Of a stretch of 64,000 bases of DNA, positions 52,601-63,900 are shown in pieces (the first letter of the stretch is position 1; the number at the start of each line of letters is the position of its first letter). The notes below the pieces were generated by a model that was not told the DNA's origin, did no database searches, and saw nothing but the letters and a program-made list of their open reading frames with translations. The stretch is taken from contig JARCOQ010000003.1 in the NCBI GenBank assembly GCA_029207755.1, positions 44,474,144 to 44,538,143 of the forward strand, in the 5' to 3' direction. Source of the DNA: Chamaea fasciata (lineage: Eukaryota; Chordata; Aves; Passeriformes; Sylviidae). The position numbers and the translations under genes are program-made.

Positions 52601-55600
52601 TAGTTTTTGAGTCGGTGCCCTGTCACAAGAACAAGTGTGTACATAAAGAGTAAGTTGACTGTTTTTTTCCCTTTTTTTTCCTCATCTGAAGAGAAGGAGG
52701 GAATGTCCTCAGTACAGCATCTTTAATCTAACCTGATATTTGTTTTGAGGATAAAGCTTTAACATTCTTAGCTGTAGAAAGAATTTCTGACTATTTTTCT
52801 CACCTTTTCCACCCAGCCTCCTAAGAAGAAAAACTTTCCATAGTTGCTGTTTGATTTGGGTAATAATTTGGGATCTTAGGCAGATTAAACCAAATGCATT
52901 TATTAGAGCTTTGATAAAAGCTTGGTGCAGTAATGTCTATTATTATAGCTCTATACACTAGGTAGAATTTAATTTTGGAGGTAAGACCTCTATTCTTCAA
53001 TTTTACAATAGCCTGCTTAGAATAATTGAGTGGTGAAATGTGACAGTGAAGAAACTGGATAATTCTGGCAGTGCTCCTTTTAATTTTGTCCTAGTGTCCC
53101 TGTATTGTTGTCTTGTCTAGTTTGAGTGGAGGGGTGTGGCAAGGAGTGGAATCTTCTGCATCCAGGCTTTAAAGACCAGCATTGGAAGGGTTTGGTTTTT
53201 TGCCATCACAATATGGCTGCAGCCATAAATCAGAAAATCGCTATACTATCACTTAAACCAGGTAAGATTGACTTCAGAGTCAGATAAAATAGCATTTATG
53301 TACCAATAATGTTCCTTTAGAAGACAAGCAAATCTGCATCTATATAAGGAAAGATGAAAGTCTCACTATACAGGTAGTGTTTTTGCTTTGAATAGTCAGT
53401 GTCCAGGAAGCCTTGCTAGTCAGGGTAGACAAGTCTAACTATTCAAATGCTGTCTGTACTAAGGAATTGAAGTGGCTTCATCCTTTGTGCATGTTATAAT
53501 CTATTTAGAGTGCATGCTAGTAGTCAAGTTCCTCATGATGAAATAATGCTTGTTGCTGAACATCCAGCATTCTTTTAAGTGTATTTTCTAGGAAACAGAT
53601 TCAGAAAAACAGAATTAACTGCCTAGTATTAAAAAATAGGTGTTGTCTGTATCCAAGTAATTTAAAAGAGAATAAACAGCTATAGGTAAGGTAGAGTTCC
53701 TTAATGTGATATCATCTCTGACAGGTTTTCTTTATGAATGTGGTGAAATACTTAAGATTAATCCTTAATCGGTAAGCCATAATTTGGCAGATATTTGTAG
53801 CAGTAATTCTCAAGATGAGACAAAACAATCCTTCACTTCTGCAGAAAACTGTTAGTGTTTAAAACTGAGCATAGACAACGAAAATGGAGAAAATAAACCA
53901 ATGGCAGCGTATGTCCAGGTAAGAAGGGCTGTTCACATGTGGCAGAAGCAGAGGACAGAGCTGCTGGGGAGAAAAAAGAGAACCATATTGTTAATCTTGT
54001 CTAGTGCAAACCAGAAGATGGTGATGACAGGAAGCAGTGGAAATCATTGAGAACTGAGACAAAAAGTGCAGACCTCTGATCCAGGGAGGAAGGTTATCAC
54101 CCATGCTACAGAGCCCAACCCAAAAAGCTATTGCTTATCTGGTGGTGACTTAATTAGAAGGTGAAAAATTCTCAGTCAGGGTCTATCACTGCAAGTGAAT
54201 CTACTATTACTTATTATTCTGTTCCATATATGCTAGTTACACAGTCATAGAGAAGCCTTAGGGAGAGATTCAAATGTTGACATTTCTTTGGTGCTATGGG
54301 CAAGATGGAATTATCAACATGAGGACTAGTATTGCAGAATATCTCAGTTATGTCTCAGTACATTGTGAGTCAAGTAATATGGTTTCCATGGGTGTTTATG
54401 TTGCACTGCTTTGAAGTTTATTTAAAGCTTTTTCCAAATGCTTGTTTATGTGAGCTATATATACAGAGCTGTTTTTGTAAACCAGTCTTGCAGTTATTCC
54501 AAGATATTATATGTAGCTGAGCTTCTCAAAATTCAGAGCAGAATTGTCTCAGTGTGGATAGGAGATGACTTTATTTCATCTTGAACATGTCTAGATGCTG
54601 GATGGATATTTGTACGTGAAAACTAGCAAATTACTGAGGAAAGTAGACTATAGGCATCAGCTTAGCTTCTACTGAAATTCACTCTGGCATGTAGAAAGTA
54701 TCTGGATTGAACAGAACAACTTGTTTTAACACTAAATTTGGTCATTTGATGTTGTCTTTCACTGTCACGCTATGAAACAGGGTGAGTGCTTGGCTCCAAC
54801 CAAGTAGATTTTACCAAAAGCAGACCAAATCCTGTTTGTAGGTAGATTTCTTGGGTATAAGATAAATACCTGAATTCTTGCAAAGTTCTATTCTGTTCAG
54901 AATGTTCTGTTCAAATTTTTGTTTAGAGTTTTTAGTAAGTATAAGAAATGTCACTTTCCTGTTTTACAAATTTACAGTAGCAAGTGAAGAATAATACCTC
55001 AGGAGAAAGACCTAAAGATTGAGAGAAATAGATATTCAAAAAATACCCATACTTTCAACTAATAGTGAATCATAATTAAAACTTTTTAAACTTAACATGC
55101 CCTGCAAACTAGCTGATCTGTACAGGCTACCAACATGGTCAGGAGCCCTTACTGATTAAATTGTGAAAACTAAATATAGTAACCTGTAAATATGTACTTT
55201 ACATATTCCTGTGAAGTGTTTAAAACTGAAACTGCTGCTAATTGATGTTTATTCAATGAGGAAACAAGCCATGCACTGATACATTTTCCACTTTTAATAA
55301 TGAACTGTGTTATTTTTATAAACGCCTATAATATTTTTATTGTAGGTAAGCAAGTGAGAACCAAACTGTCACAGGCTTTTAATCACTGGCTGAATGTTCC
55401 AGAAGATAAAATACAGGTACTGGCTAATTATTTTTAAAAGGTTGTTATCTTTCTTCCAAGACCACTGGTAACAGATGATTCTCTTATATAGCATAAATGA
55501 TCAGAAATCTTAAATGCACTAATTTCTGAATATAAAGTGAACTTTCATGGAAACAACTTCAGTGCAAAGCTTTTACTGTGATGCAACACTAAAGAAATAC

Positions 55601-58600
55601 TTCCATGTCTTACTAGAGTAGTTAGTTCTTTCCAAGTGTGCTCAACCTTTGAGGTTGTAGATAAGCAGCTATCATTGTTACCCACTTAACGTAACTCAGT
55701 TATTAACACTGAGTTTTTAATGACTTACAAAAAAACCTAGACAGTTACCTTGTACATTTCACAAATGTAGTGTTTGAAAATAAAATCTTGAAGTTTTGAT
55801 ACAAGAATATCAAAGAGCAATTAAATCAACTTTACAAACCTAAATTTGAGAGGGATGTATCATACAGTCTGCAGTCCTTACATTCTGAGCATTATCTTGG
55901 AGTTCTCATTCCCTTTTCTCTTGGACAAAGTCTGCAAGATGCATGGCTGTGTATTTAAACACTGTGGCTTTTCAAATGAAAAAATATCCTCCTTTTTAAT
56001 TTAGACTGCAGTTTCACTAAACTGCATACAGAGTGTGCAAAGTATTTTCTGTCCAAGGCAATGTAAGGAATTAATATAATTGGTTGTGGCTTTTGACACC
56101 CAGCTGGTCCTTTGTTAATTTCATTAATTGTTGGCAGAAGTATCTTTAAGGTTTGTGAAGGTGTCATTTTTAGAGTGGCTTAAGAGTGACAGTTAATAAC
56201 TCTCAAGGAGCAAAGTGATTTAAGTGGTTTAAGAGGCTGCATTTCATAATCTAGGAACTCTTCTGTTTTTCAGCCTGTCTGTGTAATTGTGTAGCAAAAT
56301 TTATTCTGGCTTTCAGCTAGACACATCTTACCCTTTGTGCTCAGACAAACATAAAACATACAATATAGCAACTTGTGTATTGTATGTATGGGTTTAGATT
56401 TATCACAGATCAGAATTCAGATTGGAGGAAGCCTCTGGAAGTTATCTAGGACAACCCTGTACTTAGAGCTTGCTCTGTTGCTACTTTAGGCTTCTGTTGA
56501 GTTTTGAAAATGTGGTAATGGGCTTTCTGCAGCTTCCCAGGGCCTGTCTTTTCATGCTGAACCCCTTGCATTATAACAAACCCTTCCATTCTATTCAACT
56601 AGGATTTTTTTTATGTTGCAATCTGACTGTTGCCTCCTCCCTAAAGCTGCAGTGCCTCTGTGTGAACAGAAGTTACCAGTTCTGTCACTTTACACTGGTG
56701 ATCATGTAACTGCTATTGAAAACTTGAACCACTTGTTTTGATTATCTTTATGAAGAAAAACAATGCTTTAATGTCTCCTTTACTACTTGTTTGTAATGGC
56801 AGGACCACCTCTGGTCATCATTTTGACATCTCATAATCTTCAGAAGATGTCCCCTGTGTCTAACAGCCTAACTAATTTCCAGCTATTTGTATTTTTTTTT
56901 AATTAAAAATCTGAATTCTAGCACTCATTCTGGGACTTTTTTCTTACCTTAGATCGTCTTTGTGTAGTTCATTTAGGTGATACAATTGGGGCTACTGTTC
57001 CTTGGTAGTTTATTTTACTGTTAACTGCCACTATTTCACCTTTTGCCCTAACCAAGTGTTCTCTTCCCCCAACACTTACTGAATTTCTAGTTCCCTTTTG
57101 GTGCTGCACTAAGACACTTGAACTTGTTGAATTAGAGAATGCTGGGTTTGTCAGGTGAACTATTTTCTGAGGAGGCATTGAAATGGCCTATCAAGAGTCA
57201 AGCAAATTTTAAAGCTGTTGCAGATGAGGAGGTGGAAGAAACCTGTGTGTTGGACTGAGAGTGCAACAGATACTGATTAGATAGATGTAGGTTGTAAGAG
57301 AACATAGCACTCTGTACTGGGTCTTCAGCTTTCATTATGGAGACCAGTCTTTTTGTTTTCTCAGGCTACTTCCTGATGTCTTCTAAATTAAGCTTTTTCT
57401 GATATCTGAACGGTTTCGCTCCTTTCCTGCACCTTTGAAGCACTTTTAACACTGTCTTAAGTTCACAAGGTAATTTGGTAGAAACACAGAGTAAGGAAAC
57501 ACTTTCCTTTAAACCTTATATCTGGAAGCTGCAAGAGGTCATGAAACTGATAGTGATATGAAATAGGTTAGCAAGAGAAATACTAGAACAGGCTTATCCA
57601 ATGAATTCACAGAACACAGGGAAATGTTCCTGATAGTGTTGAGAATGAGATAATGGACCAAAAATATATTCACACAAATAGGTGTGTAAAGTCACCTTCA
57701 GTAAGTAGGCTATCCCTTGATTTCTTGAGTTTTTAAGTAAGTTGTTCTTGCAATTGTATCTTGGGAAAGGGATTAAATTGCTGGGATTTGAGTTTTAATC
57801 TGAACACCAGGTGGCTTGGTGCTCAAGAAAATGCTTACAGCAAAGTCCTTATTTTGTCCTACAGCACTCACCAAATAGGACCATACCATATTTGCTGCCA
57901 TTTTATGGTGATCTTAGTATTTTTTAGCAGTTGTTTTGATGAATGTTGACTTAATGCAATGTTTGTAGCTAACGAGTGTAATTGGTTCATTAGCTCTAAA
58001 ATCATCTCTTAATCAGATGTGTTTTGCAGTGAGTTTATACAGTATGCAGTTTTATGTGCTTAAATTTATTTCCATTGAAGCAGCTGCTGAATATACCTGT
58101 TGCTAGCATGGCAGCTGTGGAATAAAAGCAGTGTATAGTGTTAAAACTTTTTTTTTTGAGTTGTTAAGGTTCCATTCTACTCTAAGGTAGTCAGCTACAA
58201 GCCTGATGTTGTGAACAGTTTATTGCACACCTCAGGTGGTGTGTGATATTGGTCTACCTAGTAACAAGCAGTGTGTAGGAAGCTTCTCAAAAGAAATTGT
58301 GGATGTTGTCTTTCTGCCAGGAATTTTCCAAATGACGTTTCAGAGGGAATAGTCTGTCCTTCAAGAGTCCAGTACTGAATATAACCACACAGTGTGGGTA
58401 AAGAAAGATGAACACTGCTTCACAAGAGAAATGTGATAATGGACGATACTTGACACTCTCAAGAACTGACGTGGGAAATTTCAGTTTTGTAAATCTAAAC
58501 ATTTCAAAATACTGTGTTTATTTTATTTTCCCCTAGTCATATTTCTAATAACAGTTATTCTATGACTCTTAGACAATGGCTTGTTTTAGAACTGTAGCAA

Positions 58601-59640
58601 CAATGAAGAGGAGCATGCAAGTAGAAGCAGTTCAGGGAGTAAGTTAACTTTGAATCTGAAAACATTACACACAAGACTATGTGATCCAGGACTTACAGCA
58701 AACTGGATGGTGAAGAGAAGCATAAATCTGTACTAACAGTAAAACCAACTTGTCTAAATAGGAACCTCAGTGATAAAGAATACAGTTCTTTAAAATATTA
58801 TCTGTTTTAGATATAGTCTTGCAAAACTCACAGTTAAATGACAGTAACAGACTTAACAATTTTCTCTTTTTGTAACAGGTTATCATTGAAGTGACAGAGA
58901 TGTTGCACAATGCAAGCCTACTTGTGGATGATATTGAAGACAACTCAAAGCTACGACGGGGCTTTCCAGTGGCACACAGTATCTATGGAATTCCATCTGT
59001 AATCAACTGTGCTAATTATGTTTATTTTCTTGGCTTAGAGAAGGTTTTAACCCTTGATCATCCAGATGCTGTTAAAGTTTTTACCCGTCAACTTCTGGAA
59101 CTCCATAAAGGTCAAGGCTTGGATATTTACTGGAGGGATACTTACACCTGTCCTACAGAGGCTGAGTATAAAGCGATGGTACTGCAAAAGACAGGCGGTC
59201 TCTTTGGATTAGCTGTAGGCCTCATGCAGCTGTTCTCAAATTATAAGAAAGACTTAAAGCCACTTCTTAACACACTCGGTCTCTTCTTCCAAATAAGAGA
59301 TGACTATGCCAACTTGCACTCCAAAGAATATAGTGAGAACAAGAGTTTTTGTGAAGACTTAACTGAGGGCAAGTTCTCTTTTCCAACCATTCATGCAATT
59401 TGGTCAAGACCTGAAAGTACTCAGGTGCAAAACATTTTACGTCAAAGGACGGAGAACATAGATATAAAAAAATACTGTGTACATTACCTTGAAAATGTTG
59501 GTTCCTTTGAGTACACTCGGAATACATTGAAAGAGCTTGAATCTGAAGCCTATAGGCAAATTGAATCCCTTGGGGGAAACCCTGAGCTTGTGGCACTAGT
59601 TCAACAGCTGAGCAAAATGTTCAAAGAAACTGAAAATTGA
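46598..59640 (+). CDS. GGPS1: Geranylgeranyl diphosphate synthase 1, complete spliced CDS (299 aa)
   Basis: Joined segments are 46598-46664, 55346-55416 and 58879-59640, with continuous phase and a TGA stop. The enzyme condenses farnesyl diphosphate with isopentenyl diphosphate to give geranylgeranyl diphosphate, the donor for Rho/Rab-type protein prenylation, in the cytosol and at the ER. It is an all-helical class I trans-prenyltransferase. Visible motifs are the first aspartate-rich DDIED (residues 63-67) followed by LRRG, a KTGG block (150-153) and the second aspartate-rich DDYAN (187-191). All key residues are intact. The length is 299 against 300 in human as I recall it. M1 has a good Kozak context (G at -3 and G at +4); an in-frame M4 is also available. 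Confidence 0.97.
47080..47215. repeat. G/T-rich low-complexity block
   Basis: Runs of GGGG, GTTTT and TTTGG dominate on the plus (sense) strand with very few A or C. It could form G-quadruplexes in the GGPS1 pre-mRNA. The open frame across it is an artefact of composition. Confidence 0.75.
50050..50640 (+). mobile_element. Possible CR1 3'-terminal fragment
   Basis: The stretch is GC-richer than its surroundings and ends near GTGATTCTATGG. ATTCTATG at 50621-50628 is the octamer repeated at CR1 3' ends. No protein domain remains. It is a separate insertion from the endonuclease-bearing fragment to its right, because a 3' end lies upstream of it. Assignment rests mainly on the octamer. Confidence 0.35.
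50850..52030 (+). mobile_element. Degraded CR1 non-LTR retrotransposon, ORF2 endonuclease region
   Basis: Translated pieces in shifting frames follow the order of CR1 ORF2. LKCLYTDAYITGSKREEVEF (about 51370-51430) resembles the N-terminal end of the endonuclease. Then come GVAFYAKEQL and IVGVCYRPPKQEEADE (51531-51690), RFLKRIDDFLLTQVIKELI (about 51807-51865) and SCSDHGIVAFRIVRRNKAKI (about 51930-51990). The SDH triad block of the apurinic endonuclease fold is visible. Several frameshifts and stops break the frame and no reverse transcriptase follows. The stretch 50850-51350 is less certain and may be the 5' part. Inactive fossil in GGPS1 intron 2. Confidence 0.85.
51528..51815 (+). pseudogene. 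CR1 ORF2 endonuclease fragment (95-codon surviving frame)
   Basis: This is the longest surviving frame of the CR1 fossil. It begins at GVAFYAKEQL and includes the VCYRPPKQEEAD motif typical of CR1 endonucleases. The frame is lost before the SDH block, which continues in another frame downstream. It is not a host gene. Confidence 0.8.
55346..55416 (+). CDS. GGPS1: GGPS1 exon 3 (completes codon 23, codons 24-46)
   Basis: A 71-nt exon, reading GKQVRTKLSQAFNHWL then NVPEDKIQ with the borrowed G. The acceptor is TATTGTAG and the donor is ATACAG then GTACTGG. The exon begins GTAAGC, itself a donor-like sequence. GKQVR(T/S)K is the conserved isopentenyl diphosphate-binding start of prenyl synthases. 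The length is not a multiple of three, so skipping joins exon 2 to exon 4 out of frame and meets a TGA within five codons. Confidence 0.96.
55417..58878 (+). other. GGPS1: GGPS1 intron 3 (about 3.5 kb)
   Basis: A GT-AG intron ending in a strong pyrimidine tract and TAACAG. It contains an old CR1 fragment at 56.4-56.8 kb. No exon was recognised. Confidence 0.92.
56395..56830 (-). mobile_element. Ancient CR1 3' fragment, inverted
   Basis: Reading the plus strand, the order resembles the complement of a CR1 3' end. ATCACAGATCAGAATTC is followed by TTGGAGGAAGCCTCTGGAAG and then a GGACAACCCT stretch, CTTCCCAGGGCCTGTC, a stretch resembling the usual 'failed to respond' region, and TTGCCTCCTCCCT. 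This matches the familiar avian pattern (cacagaatcacagaat, ttggaagggacc, tccaacc) with many substitutions. It is heavily diverged. Confidence 0.55.
58879..59640 (+). CDS. GGPS1: GGPS1 exon 4, coding part (residues 47-299)
   Basis: A single large exon carries 253 of 299 residues, starting VIIEVTEMLHNASLLVDDIE and ending FKETEN then TGA. It holds both aspartate-rich Mg-binding motifs, the GQGLDIYWRD segment (124-133) and the conserved C-terminal helices. The acceptor is TTTTTGTAACAG at 58878. The exon continues as 3' UTR. Confidence 0.97.
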   Translation, partial: VIIEVTEMLHNASLLVDDIEDNSKLRRGFPVAHSIYGIPSVINCANYVYFLGLEKVLTLDHPDAVKVFTRQLLELHKGQGLDIYWRDTYTCPTEAEYKAMVLQKTGGLFGLAVGLMQLFSNYKKDLKPLLNTLGLFFQIRDDYANLHSKEYSENKSFCEDLTEGKFSFPTIHAIWSRPESTQVQNILRQRTENIDIKKYCVHYLENVGSFEYTRNTLKELESEAYRQIESLGGNPELVALVQQLSKMFKETEN

Positions 59641-59819
59641 AAAATTAACTTCTGGGTGTGGATTAAAACTCTTTTGAAAATGGGAAAATAACCAGATGGA
59701 GATGTGTGATAATCAGTCTCGTGTAGAACTTTCTCTTGTAGCCATGTTACAGAAAGTACTGTTAAAAATAACTTGTCCTTGAGTTTTGAAATATATACCC
59801 TATTATCTCCAAAGTCTTA

Positions 59820-59847
59820 ACTTACAGTTGGTAACTTACAGTTGGTA
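59820..59847. repeat. 14-nt tandem duplication in the GGPS1 3' UTR
   Basis: Two exact copies of ACTTACAGTTGGTA, followed by a degenerate third (ACTGCTTACAATTGG). Confidence 0.9.
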
Positions 59848-60111
59848 ACTGCTTACAATTGGCTTTGTTAAAGCAGATGTATTAGAACTAAGACAAGTTT
59901 TGAATCTATATGTAATAGTCTTAACACAATCACAGGCGTTATTTCATACCTTAAACTCTCATGCCCCTAACCAGGCTATGATAGGATTCTGGTTGAAATT
60001 GTGTTAAATTAAATCAGGTTGACATGTATGTATTGTACATTTTAAGCAATGTTCTTGTAAACCAAAATTTATGTTATGAAACAAAGGAAGGTACTTGCAA
60101 CCACAATGCAC

Positions 60112-60117
60112 ATTAAA
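60112..60117 (+). terminator. Proximal polyadenylation signal ATTAAA
   Basis: The common variant hexamer is followed within 15 bases by a GU-rich element (TTGTTGTGTGGT). It would give a 3' UTR of about 0.5 kb. Confidence 0.5.
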
Positions 60118-60466
60118 TTGTTGTGTGGTATTTCTAAGTTTGACTTATGAAGATCAGGTGGATCAGTTTACTATGTCCTAGGGTGAATGTCCTATCTGGC
60201 TTCTGTGGATATTTTTTCAGGGGAATGCGAATTATGAAATGTATTATTTCATATGCAAATAAGACATGCTCAGTCTGAAATTGTGACTTCATAAAGATTT
60301 TGATGTACTTTAGAGAAAAGATTTCATCCCATCAGCAAAGTGTAAATTTGCTGCTGACTCCAGCTCTGCAGTGAGTAATTTTGCTCACCTGGTTTTAGAT
60401 TTTGAAACTGTCAAACATTCTGTAGCCAGAAACTTAAATCTATGCATTAGAGCTCATATATATACC

Positions 60467-60474
60467 TGTAAATA
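60467..60474 (+). promoter_or_regulatory. Pumilio-response-element-like TGTAAATA
   Basis: A perfect match to TGTANATA in the distal part of the 3' UTR, present only if the distal poly(A) site is used. A match this short can occur by chance. Confidence 0.3.
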
Positions 60475-60841
60475 GCAACAGAATGAGCTGCTATTAGAAA
60501 TGGAAAGGTATTCAAACCAGGTAACTTTAGGACACCATAATTGGTGCGGTTCTCTTTAATCTCTGCTTATAATTGAGGGGCTTCTCCAAGACTTTATTCA
60601 TAATTCATATTTCATTCCTGTTCAGAATTGCTGTCTGGAGGCATGTTCTGTATCACTCCAAAGAGACAAGAGCTGTAAATTTTTTGTTGAAGTACAGTAT
60701 CTTGTTTTACAAGCTAGAATACCACTTCAGTTTTGTTAATTGCTTTAAATAGAGCTTTAAAATATTAGACATACCAAAATAGAACTGGGACAGAGGGCAA
60801 GATTTAGGGGTGGGGCTGATAAATAAGCAAGTTCTCTGCTC

Positions 60842-60873
60842 ACATATACATATATATAGATATATGTATATGT
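60842..60873. repeat. AT-rich perfect inverted repeat in the GGPS1 3' UTR
   Basis: Arms 60842-60854 and 60861-60873 are exact complements over 13 bases (ACATATACATATA), extendable by one pair around a 4-nt loop. The hairpin would end 23 bases before the distal AATAAA. Confidence 0.85.
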
Positions 60874-60896
60874 ATAAAAGTATATATATAAATGTT

Positions 60897-60902
60897 AATA
60901 AA
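60897..60902 (+). terminator. Distal polyadenylation signal AATAAA
   Basis: The canonical hexamer is followed by a U-rich element (GTTTGGTTTTTTC) about 15 bases downstream. It is the best candidate for the main GGPS1 mRNA end. Confidence 0.65.
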
Positions 60903-60925
60903 ATGTAAGCAGGAATGTTTGGTTT

Positions 60926-63900
60926 TTTCTTGCCTGGGCTGGCTTTAATCAGGTTCAGTTCCCTTAGTATTCACAGGTATATTAAGCTTTGCTTTGGGGT
61001 AGCAAGGTAATGGTTTGGATCAAAGGTAGGACTGGTGCTATAAGCTGTGGTGTTAGCTCAAGCATACTCTGAAAGGGACAGAGGTAGTTGGCTTCTGATT
61101 TCTAAAGGGTAATTTTGTGCAGGTATTCATTTACTGTGCCTGAAAAACAGGGAGAGCTATGATCTCAGCCCACTGAGAAAACTAACTGAAGAAGGTTGCT
61201 GTAATGTCTTCCCTGGGCAGCCTTAATATCTTTCTGAAAGTGATCAAACGTGACAAAATTGAGGATGACTGCTTTCAGTCTGAAATATTATGTAGTTGTA
61301 TGGATGATAGCCTATCCCTTTTATCTGCATGCTGAGGAGAAATCTTTGTCTGATTAGACACAGAATAATAGGCTTTTCACTGAATGGACCTAGTTGCCAG
61401 GACTGAATAGCTTAAAGTTGGTGAAAGGTGTCTTTAATGTTAATGAAAGAGAATTGTTATTCCTTTTTCATAACTTCCAGTGCTTAGTAAGCCTGTAAAT
61501 TTTTAATGTGTTATGTGAAAATAGTATCTGCAGCAAATAACGTTTATTTTGTGCCATGTCTTGGGAGTTTCTAAGCACTGTTGCAGTCAATGTTGAATAG
61601 GGAAAGCACTGAAAAGATTACTGTTGTCAGGAGAATCTCCTAGTCTTACTGTGAAATGTATCCTTGTGCCTGTTAGGATACTGTAACTGCTACACAATGC
61701 AAAGTGCACTTAGTGCCATTTCATTCCTGTTCTGTTGCTGGATATGAACAGCTCTGTGTAATCAAACTTCCATAATGAAGTAGCTTTTCTTACTTCTTGT
61801 ATAAAGCTTTTCTACCATCTGAGATTTCTGCTATGTCGTCGCTCCTTTGTTTCATTCTGGCAATTCACCCCAGTATCTATTCTAATTCTATATCTTGTAG
61901 CATGTGCCTTCATTAGGAGTAGGTACATGGATGTTTTCCAGTTGCAGACCATTTAAACCACAAATGGGCAAAAAGGGAAAAGTTGGTCCAGCTTTCTTTT
62001 CCCAGGTTACAAGAGGCCATGCAGCTCTCCTACTCTTCTGCCTTCAAGGCGTTTGATGCCAGTATTCAAAGCATATGCTGAAGGAATATCTGAAAAAGTC
62101 CACAAGTAGAGCATTGTTGCTCTTCACTGTGGTTAGGATAAACAGGATTGTGAGAGCTTTTCTTGATGTATTCAGGAGTTGGAAGAGGCTGGCATATTTC
62201 TCCTTCATCTGTTAAACTGGTAGAGCATCTTCAAGTAATAAATGCTAGTAGTAACGATGTCCCTTAGTCAAGGTAGATTTTATATTTGGTGCCATAAGAT
62301 CAGTCTGTGCATTTTCATCAATATTCTCCGATGTTATTACTGGTACTGGCTCCTGAGGTTAAGCAACGTTAGGAAAAACCCTTCTTTAAAGCAGCATGGG
62401 AGTTCTTGTGACTGCAGAATTAGTTGTGTAAGTGCCCCTCTGTTGCTGTGCCTCCCACAACGCAGGGAGTAGGGATTTTTCCTGATCTTCATAAAATATG
62501 CGCTGTTGTAGAATGGCAATCTGAGTTGCAAGTGGAGATACCCACGGGGAGACAAAGGGGATGCTGGTTTTAATGTCAGTCCCTTTGAGCCAGAACCATT
62601 CTCCTTTATCTTCCTATCATTGCCAACAGGTTCTACTTTGATCTGGTTATCAGTGCATTTCTTGGGGGTTTAGTTCTTGCAGTTCACATTAGGAGAAATG
62701 CAAATACTCCTCAGTCTGGAGCATTCCCCGCTACCTCAGTCTGTTTTCTGATTGTGTGCTTGCTTGGATGTAAATGAATGCTGTCACCTGTCCTGGAGTA
62801 GCCAGCCATTGGATGGAACAGCTGTCTTTGCTTTTTCATAGGCTTATGTTTACCCCATCAATTATGATGAAAATTGCATCATTTCAAGATCTTCCTGAGG
62901 AGATAGCTTTCTCCTCTCCTTTCAAACTCAGGCTGTTCAGGAACCCACTCAGAGCAACTTTGTATCAGCCAGTTGTTGATATAAACAACATAGTAATGTT
63001 AACGGGAAAAACTGTTATCATTTCTTCATGCCTTGCTTTTTTGTTAATTTTGCTAATCTGGCTGCGCTTGCTGTGGGAATTTCCTATACTGATGACTGTT
63101 TTCCTTGGTTATTGTTAAAGTGCTAGCAAGGTATAAAAATGTGGGGTTTGTGAGGGGGTTTGCATTTCTCATGTAAAACTGGTTTGAACTTTAGTATGCC
63201 TTTGTATCACTGAATTGGGCCAGGCTTTTATTCATATGCCAGAGCCATATGGGCATCTGTTGCTCTTCTTTGTCCCATCTTAATCATTTTACATTTCAGG
63301 TTTGGTATTTACTATGTTCTTTCTATTATTTGCTCAGTACTTTCACTGTAATTCTTCTTTCAGCTATATTTCTATTCTGGTGTTAATACCAAGCACACAT
63401 AATACCATCAAACTTGGTTTTGATCCTGGACAAACATAATAATCTGGGTCTACTTTTGAAATGTTGAATCTTGGCTCATCATTCGCCTTCACAAAAGTAA
63501 TCCAAGATTAATCCAAGATTTTCTGCAACCTCAAAACGCCTGAAAGTTTTTTCCCAGTAAGCTAAGGCCTGTAACATTTTAGATGATCATAAATTATTTC
63601 TGTCTCATGTAGCTTGAGCTCCTTTCCTTCCCCCACCTGTGTGCTTTCAAGATCCATTTTGCTTTGGTGGTAATGCATGTTAAGTCTTTTTGTGAATGAA
63701 CTTAACTCATTAGCCCTGAGGTAGAGAAGTTAATTTTTGTCCAGGTTAATGAATTATCCCACTCAGCAAGAGCCTGATGGATGTCAGAGCTGGCAGGTGG
63801 ACAAAGGCAAGGGAAAGGATTTGAGAGAATAAGAAAACTCATTTTTGCCTCCTGAGGCTGCCTCATGTAATTTCACCTTGTTTTGCAGAATTTACCTGAC

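Larger units (their letters stand above)
46665..55345 (+). other. GGPS1: GGPS1 intron 2, GC-AG type (8.7 kb)
   Basis: It begins GCAAGT and ends TTGTAG. It contains a G/T-rich low-complexity block (47080-47215) and CR1 LINE remains between about 50.05 and 52.03 kb. No other exon was recognised. Confidence 0.88.
59641..60925 (+). other. GGPS1: GGPS1 3' UTR
   Basis: The AT-rich 3' UTR runs from the TGA to the distal polyadenylation signal. It contains a 14-nt tandem repeat, a proximal ATTAAA signal, a Pumilio-type TGTAAATA and a palindrome just before the distal AATAAA. The end is inferred from the signal. Confidence 0.65.

Noticed and set aside
58891..59640. A 249-aa GGPS1 starting at 58891
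   Set aside because: The codon there is GTG (Val 51) in the middle of a conserved block. Upstream exons at 46598 and 55346 supply residues 1-46 in continuous phase.
62774..63118. 114-codon plus-strand frame with a hydrophobic C-terminal stretch
   Set aside because: The hydrophobic end comes from T-rich sequence. There is no signal of a real exon or of TBCE, the neighbour expected from human gene order.
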